NCBI RefSeq assembly: GCF_002291445.1
Contig: NZ_CP014137.1
Span: forward strand, 5,296,731-5,360,730
DNA length: 64,000 nucleotides
Direction of reading: 5' to 3'
From: Brenneria goodwinii
Lineage (GTDB): Bacteria > Pseudomonadota > Gammaproteobacteria > Enterobacterales > Enterobacteriaceae
Position numbers and translations under genes: made by a program. This document shows, piece by piece, positions 6,883 through 14,752 of the stretch. Below the pieces are notes generated by a model, which saw nothing but the letters and a program-made list of their open reading frames with translations, did no database searches and was not told where the DNA came from. Every line of letters starts with the position of its first letter. Within the stretch, counting starts at the first letter, position 1.

Positions 6883-9720
6883 ATGGATAATATCGAAGTT
6901 CGTGGTGCCCGTACTCATAATCTCAAGAATATCAATCTGATAATCCCACGCGACAAGCTGATAGTGATCACGGGATTATCCGGTTCAGGTAAATCATCAT
7001 TGGCATTTGACACCTTATATGCCGAAGGTCAACGGCGTTACGTTGAATCGCTCTCTGCCTACGCGCGCCAGTTTTTGTCGCTGATGGAGAAGCCGGACGT
7101 CGATCACATCGAAGGGTTGTCGCCCGCTATTTCCATTGAGCAGAAATCGACCTCTCACAACCCGCGTTCCACCGTCGGCACGATCACCGAAATTCATGAT
7201 TACCTGCGTTTGCTGTTTGCCCGCATCGGCGAGCCTCGTTGCCCGGAACATGACGTTCCGCTGGATGCCCAGACGGTCAGCCAGATGGTGGATAACGTGC
7301 TGTCGCAGCCGGAAGGCAAGCGGCTGATGCTGTTGGCGCCGATTGTGAAAGATCGTAAGGGCGAGCACAGCAAGACGCTGGAAAACCTGGCGACGCAGGG
7401 GTACATCCGCGCGCGCATCGACGGCGAAGTGTGCGATCTTTCCGATCCGCCCAAGCTGGAATTGCAGAAAAAACACACCATTGAAGTGGTTGTCGACCGT
7501 TTCAAGGTGCGGGCCGACCTGGCGCAGCGGCTGGCGGAATCGTTTGAAACGGCGCTGGAATTGTCCGGCGGCAGTGCGGTGGTGGCCGATATGGATGACC
7601 CCACCGTGCCCGAATTGCTGTTTTCGGCGAATTTCGCCTGCCCGATATGCGGCTACAGTATGCACGAGCTGGAACCGCGCATGTTTTCGTTCAATAACCC
7701 GGCCGGCGCCTGCCCGAGCTGCGACGGGCTTGGGGTCCAGCAGTTTTTCGATCCGGCCCGGGTGGTGCAGAACGGGGAGCTGTCTCTGGCCGGCGGCGCC
7801 ATTCGCGGTTGGGATCGTCGTAACTTCTACTATTTCCAGATGCTGCGCTCGCTCGCGGATCACTACAAGTTTGATGTCGACGCGCCGTTCGATAGTCTGA
7901 ACGAATCCGTGCAGAAACTGATTCTGTATGGTTCAGGCAAGGAAAACATCGAATTTAAATATATTAACGATCGGGGTGATACCTCGGTGCGCCGCCACCC
8001 GTTTGAAGGGGTGCTGCATAACATGGAGCGCCGTTACAAAGAGACGGAATCCAGTGCGGTGCGTGAAGAACTGGCGAAATTTATCAGCAATCGTCCCTGC
8101 GCCAGCTGCGGCGGCACGCGTTTGCGTGAAGACGCGCGTCACGTGTTTGTCGAACAGACCACGTTGCCGGAGATTTCCGATATGAGCATCGGCCACGCGA
8201 TGGGTTTCTTTCAGAATATGAAACTCAGTGGTCAGCGGGCCAAAATTGCCGAGAAAGTATTGAAGGAAATAGGCGATCGGCTGAAGTTTCTGGTCAACGT
8301 CGGGTTGAATTATCTGTCGCTGTCGCGTTCGGCGGAAACGCTGTCCGGCGGCGAAGCGCAGCGTATTCGTCTGGCAAGCCAGATTGGGGCCGGGCTGGTC
8401 GGGGTGATGTACGTGCTGGACGAACCCTCTATCGGTTTGCATCAGCGTGACAACGAACGCCTGTTGGAAACGCTAATTCATCTGCGCAATCTGGGTAACA
8501 CCGTGATAGTGGTGGAGCATGATGAAGATGCGATTCGTGCCGCCGACCACGTGATTGATATCGGCCCCGGCGCGGGCGTACACGGCGGCCAGGTGGTCGC
8601 CGAAGGGACGATGGCGCAGATTATGGCGGTGCCGGAATCGCTGACCGGGCAGTTCCTCAGCGGAAAACGCAAGATTGACGTGCCTGAACATCGCGTGCCG
8701 GCCGATCCGACCAAAGTGCTGAAGCTGATTGGCGCGAAGGGCAACAACCTGAAAGACGTAACGTTGACGCTACCGGTAGGGCTATTTACCTGTATCACCG
8801 GCGTCTCCGGGTCGGGTAAATCCACGCTGATTAACGACACCTTATTTCCGCTGGCGCAGCGCCAGCTTAACGGCGCTACGCTGGCCGAACCGGCCGCCTA
8901 TCGCGAGATCCAGGGCCTGGAGCATTTCGATAAGGTGATCGACATCGACCAAAGCCCGATTGGCCGCACGCCGCGTTCCAACCCGGCGACCTATACCGGT
9001 ATTTTTACGCCGATTCGCGAACTGTTTGCCGGCGTGCCGGAATCCCGTACCCGCGGTTATAACCCCGGTCGTTTCAGCTTTAACGTGCGCGGCGGGCGCT
9101 GTGAAGCCTGTCAGGGGGATGGGGTGCTTAAAGTCGAAATGCACTTCCTGCCGGATATTTATGTGCCGTGCGATCAGTGCAAGGGTAAACGCTATAACCG
9201 TGAAACGCTGGAAATCAAATATAAAGGCAAGAGCATTCATGAAGTGCTGGATATGACCATCGAAGAAGCCCGCGAATTCTTTGATGCGATCCCGGCGTTG
9301 GCGCGCAAGCTGCAAACTCTGATCGATGTCGGCCTGTCCTATATTCGTCTGGGGCAATCGGCGACTACGTTGTCCGGCGGCGAAGCGCAGCGCGTGAAGC
9401 TGGCGCGCGAGCTGTCGAAACGGGGCACCGGGCAGACGCTGTATATTCTGGATGAGCCCACCACCGGTTTGCACTTTGCCGATATTCAGCAGTTGCTGGC
9501 GGTTTTGCACCAGCTACGCGATCAGGGCAATACCATTGTGGTCATCGAACATAATCTGGATGTGATTAAAACGGCGGACTGGATTGTCGACCTGGGGCCG
9601 GAGGGCGGTAGCGGCGGCGGTGAAATTCTGGTATCCGGTACGCCGGAAACGGTCGCCGAATGTAAACAGTCGCATACGGCGCGTTTCCTGAAGCCGATGC
9701 TGGCGCGTAAACCCGCGTAA
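6883..9720 (+). CDS. uvrA: UvrABC excinuclease subunit A
   Basis: A 945-residue protein, close to the E. coli length of 940. It has two ABC modules: Walker A GLSGSGKSS near residue 31 and GVSGSGKST near residue 640, with two LSGGEAQR signatures. Two zinc sites, CPICGY...CPSCDG and CEACQGDG...CDQC, are visible. As a dimer it recognises bulky DNA lesions and loads UvrB for nucleotide excision repair. It is divergent from ssb with a LexA-like box upstream. Confidence 0.98.
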   Translation: MDNIEVRGARTHNLKNINLIIPRDKLIVITGLSGSGKSSLAFDTLYAEGQRRYVESLSAYARQFLSLMEKPDVDHIEGLSPAISIEQKSTSHNPRSTVGTITEIHDYLRLLFARIGEPRCPEHDVPLDAQTVSQMVDNVLSQPEGKRLMLLAPIVKDRKGEHSKTLENLATQGYIRARIDGEVCDLSDPPKLELQKKHTIEVVVDRFKVRADLAQRLAESFETALELSGGSAVVADMDDPTVPELLFSANFACPICGYSMHELEPRMFSFNNPAGACPSCDGLGVQQFFDPARVVQNGELSLAGGAIRGWDRRNFYYFQMLRSLADHYKFDVDAPFDSLNESVQKLILYGSGKENIEFKYINDRGDTSVRRHPFEGVLHNMERRYKETESSAVREELAKFISNRPCASCGGTRLREDARHVFVEQTTLPEISDMSIGHAMGFFQNMKLSGQRAKIAEKVLKEIGDRLKFLVNVGLNYLSLSRSAETLSGGEAQRIRLASQIGAGLVGVMYVLDEPSIGLHQRDNERLLETLIHLRNLGNTVIVVEHDEDAIRAADHVIDIGPGAGVHGGQVVAEGTMAQIMAVPESLTGQFLSGKRKIDVPEHRVPADPTKVLKLIGAKGNNLKDVTLTLPVGLFTCITGVSGSGKSTLINDTLFPLAQRQLNGATLAEPAAYREIQGLEHFDKVIDIDQSPIGRTPRSNPATYTGIFTPIRELFAGVPESRTRGYNPGRFSFNVRGGRCEACQGDGVLKVEMHFLPDIYVPCDQCKGKRYNRETLEIKYKGKSIHEVLDMTIEEAREFFDAIPALARKLQTLIDVGLSYIRLGQSATTLSGGEAQRVKLARELSKRGTGQTLYILDEPTTGLHFADIQQLLAVLHQLRDQGNTIVVIEHNLDVIKTADWIVDLGPEGGSGGGEILVSGTPETVAECKQSHTARFLKPMLARKPA

Positions 9721-9745
9721 CGTTCAGCCGGAAACTGGGGGAACT

Positions 9746-10165
9746 ATGTGGATACAGCGTGAAATTCGCCTGAAACCTAAAACCAGGGGCTTTCATCTGA
9801 TTACCGGTGAAGTGCTCGCGCAGGTCAGCGAGATACGGCAGATCAACGTCGGTCTGATGCATGTTTTTATCAAACATACCTCGGCGTCCCTGACGATGAA
9901 TGAGAATTCCGATCCTGACGTCCGGCAGGATTTTGAGCGTTTTTTTAATCGTCTGGTGCCGGAAAATGAGCCGTATTATTGTCATGTTGATGAAGGCAGC
10001 GACGATATGCCCGCCCATCTGAAAGGCAGTTTGTTAGGGAGTAGCCTGATGCTTCCGATCGGCAACGGACGGCTGAACGTGGGCATCTGGCAGGGCATTT
10101 ACCTATGCGAGCACCGTAACCACGGCGGCAGCCGTACGCTGGTTGTGACGCTCCAGGGGGAGTAA
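9746..10165 (+). CDS. yjbQ: YjbQ/UPF0047 family protein
   Basis: A 139-residue protein matching E. coli YjbQ along its whole length, including HTSASLTMNENSDPDVR, the DDMPAHLK segment and the GGSRTLVVTLQGE end. The family forms small trimeric enzymes with a conserved His/Asp metal-like site. Weak thiamine-phosphate synthase activity has been reported for members, but the physiological role is unsettled. It starts 25 bases after uvrA and is probably transcribed with it, as in E. coli relatives. Confidence 0.9.
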   Translation: MWIQREIRLKPKTRGFHLITGEVLAQVSEIRQINVGLMHVFIKHTSASLTMNENSDPDVRQDFERFFNRLVPENEPYYCHVDEGSDDMPAHLKGSLLGSSLMLPIGNGRLNVGIWQGIYLCEHRNHGGSRTLVVTLQGE

Positions 10166-10713
10166 TGGCATTGGCCGGAAATATTTGCGGCGTACCAGGG
10201 TTTTCTTCTCGATTATCGTGGTGCGTCGGCCCGGCTTTCCTCCCATTTATTCTTTCTCCGCCAACAAAATTATTCTTTTTTTGACTAAAAGCTTATTACT
10301 TCGAACTGATTCGTTATATTTATGGCGATAAACCAGTTAATGATTTGTTTTGAATATTTTAACGATCAAACAGTAAAGATATACCAGGTCAGGCCGATAG
10401 AAACAGGTAGCACAGTGAGCGTGACTGTAGCGGATGGATTCAAAGAAGAATCATGATATCTGACAGGCATTTTTGACCGGATATTCCTTAATCGGTTTCT
10501 TACATGGAAACCTGAGTTAAGTCGTTTTCTTCAGACTGTGAGTACTGTTTTTTTGAGTCTCAGCGGTAGTGATTTTGTCAGAGTTACTGTTTTTGCATTT
10601 CTTTATGTTATTCATAGCGATCGCTCTCCTTTTTATGACTGCCCATCTTGTTGACATCCCTCACGTGCCGTCTTTTGAAATCTTTTATTTTTTATGTTGT
10701 TAAGGGAGATGGT
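10166..10713 (+). promoter_or_regulatory. long intergenic region with FliA (sigma-28) promoter at 10374-10400
   Basis: No gene is seen in these 550 bases. At 10374-10381 is TAAAGATA and, exactly 11 bases later, GCCGATAG (10393-10400). This matches the flagellar sigma-28 consensus TAAA-N15-GCCGATAA with optimal spacing. It would drive the downstream chemoreceptor gene through an unusually long (about 300-base) leader. A weak AGACT/AGTCT hairpin lies near 10533-10560. Confidence 0.7.
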
Positions 10714-12387
10714 ATGCGTTTATCTGACTGGAAAATCGGCACACGTTTGGTGGCCTGGTTTATCCTTCTCGTTATTATGATTTGTTTTGTCAGCCTGCTC
10801 GCTATTTCGAGACTATCTGGCTTTTATGATAATGCGCGAGACATCGTTGAAGATATCTATCCACAGACCGTGGACTCAAATCGATTGATTGATAATGTTA
10901 ATGCCGGGGTATTGGCATATCAGAAGTTATTGGTTGTTAAAGGCGAAGATAAAATCAAAGCGGTACATGATGAGATCACCAATGTCTCCGCTGACATTGT
11001 CGAGTTAATGAATAAAATAGAAACCACGGCGACCGATCCAGAATCCCGGCGAATCATGGATGAGATTAAACAGTATCGGGCTGATTTTAAAAATTCGGGG
11101 CAAAAAATCATCGATTTGGTTGCCGCAGGCGATCAGGATGCGGCGATTGATGAATTTAATACCAATACGGATAAGGCTCAGGGGAAATACCGGATCGCTA
11201 TCACGAAACTTATCGATCATCAGGATAACGCCATGGCAACCACGATTAACCAAATGGCGCAAACCTATAGTTTTAGCCGTTGGTTGCTGCTGGGAATTCT
11301 ATTCGGCTGTATCGTATTCGGCAGCATGATTGCGGTCGTCATGACGCGCAGCATAACGTTGCCGATTAATCAGGCGCTGCTGGTGGCCAATCGCGTCGCG
11401 AAAGGCGATCTGACGTCAAAAGTCGACGTGCAGGGTAAAGATGAAAGCAGCCAACTGCTGCAGGCGCTGGAGCATATGAATACCAACCTGCGGGAGATCG
11501 TCAGCCAGGTGCGTGAAGGGGCGGAATCCATTACCACCGCCTCTTCCCAGATCGCAGCGGGCAACCAGGATCTATCGGCGCGTACGGAAGAGCAGGCCAG
11601 CTCGCTGGAGCAAACAGCTTCCTCTATGGAAGAGTTGACGTCGACCATTAAAAACACGGCCGACAATACCCACCAGGCCACGGGAATTGCCAATCGGGCA
11701 TCGGATTCAGCGCAGCGCAGCAGCGCGGTGATGACTTCCGTGACGCAAAAGATGCGCGGAATTCAGGACTCTTCCCAGCGGATGGCGGAAATTATTGGCG
11801 TGATCGATGGCATCGCCTTTCAGACCAATATTCTGGCGTTAAATGCGGCTGTTGAAGCGGCGCGCGCCGGCGAGCAAGGACGCGGATTTGCCGTGGTGGC
11901 CGGGGAGGTTCGTTCTCTGGCGCAGCGCAGTGCGACGGCGGCAAAAGAAATTAAAGATCTGATTGATGATTCCGTCGGGAAAATCCATGAAGGGATGCAG
12001 CTAGTGGATAACGCGGAAGAGAATATCAGTGACCTGACGACACATGTCCTGGATGTGAACGCCATCATCAGCGAAATCGCGCAAGCCAGCAATGAACAAA
12101 GCGACGGCATCAATCAGATTAATATTGCCGTCGGGCAAATTGACAGCACTACCCAGCAAAACGCCGCTTTGGTTGAAGAGTCGGCTTCGGCGGCGCTTTC
12201 GTTGCAGTCTCAGGCCAGCATACTGGCGGAGTCGGTGCGTACGTTTAAGTTGGGGGAGACCTCCGCGTTTTCCCGTTCCGCCAACACGGCGATCCCCACG
12301 CAGGCCGCAGCGTTGCCTGCAGCCGGGGCGTTAGCTTCGACAACGGGTAAAACATCAGGTAATTCACAGGACTGGACATCGTTCTGA
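10714..12387 (+). CDS. methyl-accepting chemotaxis protein
   Basis: A 557-residue transmembrane chemoreceptor. TM1 spans about residues 13-35, followed by a ~155-residue periplasmic four-helix-bundle sensor and TM2 (WLLLGILFGCIVFGSMIAVV). A HAMP segment then leads to the cytoplasmic signalling hairpin with the conserved GIAFQTNILALNAAVEAARA tip. The C-terminus ends DWTSF, which fits the W-x-x-F tether pattern for the CheR/CheB adaptation enzymes. The ATG at 10714 has AAGGGAG upstream and removes 22 atypical residues that an earlier ATG at 10648 would add. The ligand is unknown. A sigma-28 promoter upstream places it in the flagellar/chemotaxis regulon. Confidence 0.93.
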   Translation: MRLSDWKIGTRLVAWFILLVIMICFVSLLAISRLSGFYDNARDIVEDIYPQTVDSNRLIDNVNAGVLAYQKLLVVKGEDKIKAVHDEITNVSADIVELMNKIETTATDPESRRIMDEIKQYRADFKNSGQKIIDLVAAGDQDAAIDEFNTNTDKAQGKYRIAITKLIDHQDNAMATTINQMAQTYSFSRWLLLGILFGCIVFGSMIAVVMTRSITLPINQALLVANRVAKGDLTSKVDVQGKDESSQLLQALEHMNTNLREIVSQVREGAESITTASSQIAAGNQDLSARTEEQASSLEQTASSMEELTSTIKNTADNTHQATGIANRASDSAQRSSAVMTSVTQKMRGIQDSSQRMAEIIGVIDGIAFQTNILALNAAVEAARAGEQGRGFAVVAGEVRSLAQRSATAAKEIKDLIDDSVGKIHEGMQLVDNAEENISDLTTHVLDVNAIISEIAQASNEQSDGINQINIAVGQIDSTTQQNAALVEESASAALSLQSQASILAESVRTFKLGETSAFSRSANTAIPTQAAALPAAGALASTTGKTSGNSQDWTSF

Positions 12388-12460
12388 GTTTGACCGAAGC
12401 CGTTTTCTTGCGAAGAATGACTTCGTTTTGCTGAGAAAATTTTTCCGCTTTTAAACAACA

Positions 12461-12487
12461 AGCGCCGCCTAAAAAGGCGGCGCTTTG
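12461..12487 (+). terminator. terminator after chemoreceptor gene
   Basis: A perfect 9-bp GC-rich inverted repeat AGCGCCGCC/GGCGGCGCT around a six-base loop, followed by a short T stretch. It lies 74 bases after the chemoreceptor stop. Confidence 0.75.
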
Positions 12488-12489
12488 CT

Positions 12490-12632
12490 ATCTACTGCCT
12501 GTGCGACAGCTCAGAAAAGGGGTCGCGCGTGACTATCACAGACTCGCCAGTTCACTGCCGCACAGGCAGCTAACGACCACTGTGGTCATCGGATAGCTGA
12601 ATCCATTCACCGCCGTTTTGTCAGCGAAAAAA
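12490..12632 (+). CRISPR. degenerate type I-F-like CRISPR repeat remnant (2-3 units)
   Basis: The unit at 12550-12577 begins GTTCACTGCCGCACAGGCAG followed by CT. Its first 22 bases are identical to the common enterobacterial type I-F repeat; its last six bases are degenerate, as is typical of a terminal repeat. A second unit at 12490-12517 keeps ACTGCC, CAGCT and the 3' end AGAAA. The distance is exactly 28 + 32 bases, the I-F repeat and spacer lengths. A third, weaker copy (12605-12632) follows after a 27-base interval. No cas genes are in the window. Repeat identity is from memory of the family, not a database search. Confidence 0.5.
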
Positions 12633-12700
12633 GGCCATTATTTGAATTTCGTCACACTTTTTGTGTGGGGATAATCAATTCCATTGCCTTTTTTCTTTTT

Positions 12701-12738
12701 CAGAACGAACATTGTTACCGGTAACAATGTTCGTTCTG
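12701..12738. promoter_or_regulatory. 38-bp perfect palindrome containing a GntR-type operator
   Basis: The centre ATTGTTACCGGTAACAAT (12711-12728) is the gluconate-repressor operator type seen at gntK, gntT and edd in E. coli. The symmetry continues without a mismatch through GAACGAAC arms to a total of 38 bp, far longer than a repressor dimer needs. It lies 46 bases before the gntK start, so the transcript could also fold there as a strong hairpin. Gluconate-responsive repression is inferred. Confidence 0.75.
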
Positions 12739-12783
12739 ACCAATCTGACAGGAGAGCCGGACGTAAGCCGGCGTGTAATAACA

Positions 12784-13323
12784 ATGAGTAGTGAACAGAA
12801 AAAAGCGCACCATGTTTTTATTTTGATGGGCGTGTCCGGTAGCGGTAAATCTGTCGTGGCCAGCACCATTGCCGCCCAGTTGGGGACGGCCTGTCTTGAT
12901 GGCGATTTTTTGCACCCGCGTTCTAATATCAGCAAAATGTCCGCCGGGCATTCGCTCAATGATGAGGATCGCGCACCCTGGCTTCGGGCATTAAATGACG
13001 CCATTTTCGCGATGCAGCGTACTAACGAAATCTCCCTATTGGTCTGTTCGGCGTTAAAACAGGATTACCGCGATAAACTGCGTAAAGGTAATCAGCACGT
13101 ATCGTTTATCTATCTGAAAGGCAGCTTTGAGGTGATCGAGCAACGTTTGAAAGCCCGTAAGGGACACTTTTTCAAACCTCAGATGCTGGTTTCCCAATTT
13201 GAAACGCTACAGGAGCCGGGTGAGCAGGAGACGGATGTGTATTCCGTTGATATCAACCAGCCTCTGGACGCTGTCGTGGCTGACGCGGTGAAAATCATTC
13301 AGCGGGTCAGGGATCAGGGATGA
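12784..13323 (+). CDS. gntK: gluconokinase
   Basis: A 179-residue kinase close to E. coli GntK, with P-loop GVSGSGKS near residue 16, DGDFLHP for gluconate binding, CSALKQDYRD and the KARKGHFF segment. It phosphorylates gluconate to 6-phosphogluconate using ATP in the cytosol. The ATG at 12784 gives the family-typical N-terminus (MSSEQKKAHHVFILMG), although its ribosome site is weak; an upstream ATG inside the palindrome would add 19 atypical residues. It is translationally overlapped with gntU and lies behind a GntR-type operator. Confidence 0.95.
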   Translation: MSSEQKKAHHVFILMGVSGSGKSVVASTIAAQLGTACLDGDFLHPRSNISKMSAGHSLNDEDRAPWLRALNDAIFAMQRTNEISLLVCSALKQDYRDKLRKGNQHVSFIYLKGSFEVIEQRLKARKGHFFKPQMLVSQFETLQEPGEQETDVYSVDINQPLDAVVADAVKIIQRVRDQG

Positions 13324-14669
13324 TGAGTACGCTGACATTAGTGTTGACTGCGGTTGGTTCGGTGTTGCTACTGCTGTTTCTGGTGATGAAAGTACGGATG
13401 CATGCCTTTGTCGCTTTGCTTTTGGTTTCGGTGGGAACGGGGCTGTTTTCCGGTATGCCGCTGACGGATATCGCCGGCACGATGGAGAAAGGCATGGGCG
13501 GCACGCTCGGTTTTCTCGCTGTCGTGGTGGCGCTGGGCTCCATGTTTGGCCGTATTCTGCATGAGACCGGCGCGCTCGATCAGATCGCCAGGCGTATGGT
13601 CGGCTGGTTTGGCGAAAGCCGGGCCTATCTGGCGCTGGGGGTCGTCGGTTTGGTATGCGCGCTGCCGCTATTCTTTGAAGTTGCCGTTATGCTGCTGATT
13701 GGTATGGTTTTTGCCGTCGCTCGTCGTACCGACGGTAACCTGGTGAAGCTGCTTATTCCGCTGTTTGCCGGGGTAGCCTCCGCGGCGGCCTTTTTACTCC
13801 CCGGCCCGACGCCAATGCTGCTGGCGTCGCAAATGCATGTCGATTTCGGCTGGATGATCGCTATCGGCCTTGCCGCGGCTATTCCGGCGATGCTGGTGGC
13901 CGGGCCATTGTTTGGCCGTTTCATTAGTCAGTATGTTACGATCCCGATTCCTCAGAGTGAAATGGACGAGCCGAAACTGGACGGCGACGTAATGCCGTCA
14001 TTTGGTTTTAGCGTCTCGTTGGTGCTGTTTCCTTTGGTGCTGGTGGGGATGAAAACCATTGGCACGATGTTTGTGCAACAAAATTCCGCGCTTTATGACT
14101 GGATGGAGCTGATTGGTCACCCGTTTATTTCCATTTTACTGGCCTGCCTGCTGGCAATCTACGGACTTGCCTGGCGTCAGGGAATGAGTAAAGCGCGAGT
14201 GATGGAGATCTGTTCCGCCGCGTTGCAACCCGCAGGGATCATTCTGCTGGTGACCGGAGCCGGTGGCGTATTCAAACAGGTATTGGTCGATTCCGGCGTC
14301 GGTCCGGCATTGGGCAATGCGCTAATCGATACCGGTTTGCCCATCCCCCTGGCTTGCTTCGTTCTGTCCGCGGCCATTCGTATTATTCAGGGATCGGCGA
14401 CCGTCGCCTGCCTGACCACCGTCGGCCTGATTATGCCGGTAGTTGAAGTTTTATCCTTCAGCAATGCGCAGATAGCCGCGTTGGCGGTTTGCATCGGCGG
14501 CGGCGCGATTGTGCTTAGCCATGTGAATGATGCCGGCTTCTGGCTGTTTGGCAAACTGACCGGCGCCACCGAAATGCAAACGTTAAAGACATGGACGGTA
14601 ATGGAAACCATTCTGGGGACTACCGGCGCGCTAGTGGGTATGGCCGCCTTTGCCCTGTGCCGGATTTAA
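13323..14669 (+). CDS. gntU: gluconate permease GntU
   Basis: A 448-residue polytopic transporter of the gluconate:H+ symporter (GntP) family, very close to E. coli GntU throughout. Conserved segments include TMEKGMGGTLGFLAVVVALG and the IIQGSATVACLTTVG and HVNDAGFWLFGK loops. It imports gluconate for the kinase encoded just upstream. Its start (ATGATG at 13320/13323) overlaps the gntK stop, so the two are coupled; 13323 is chosen to match the E. coli N-terminus. Confidence 0.95.
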   Translation: MSTLTLVLTAVGSVLLLLFLVMKVRMHAFVALLLVSVGTGLFSGMPLTDIAGTMEKGMGGTLGFLAVVVALGSMFGRILHETGALDQIARRMVGWFGESRAYLALGVVGLVCALPLFFEVAVMLLIGMVFAVARRTDGNLVKLLIPLFAGVASAAAFLLPGPTPMLLASQMHVDFGWMIAIGLAAAIPAMLVAGPLFGRFISQYVTIPIPQSEMDEPKLDGDVMPSFGFSVSLVLFPLVLVGMKTIGTMFVQQNSALYDWMELIGHPFISILLACLLAIYGLAWRQGMSKARVMEICSAALQPAGIILLVTGAGGVFKQVLVDSGVGPALGNALIDTGLPIPLACFVLSAAIRIIQGSATVACLTTVGLIMPVVEVLSFSNAQIAALAVCIGGGAIVLSHVNDAGFWLFGKLTGATEMQTLKTWTVMETILGTTGALVGMAAFALCRI

Positions 14670-14752
14670 TGGGGCCAAGTATTTTAATTATATGATTTAA
14701 AAACAAAAGTATTCAATGTTGTGCGGCGTATGTCGTGTAAGGAATGTATATT

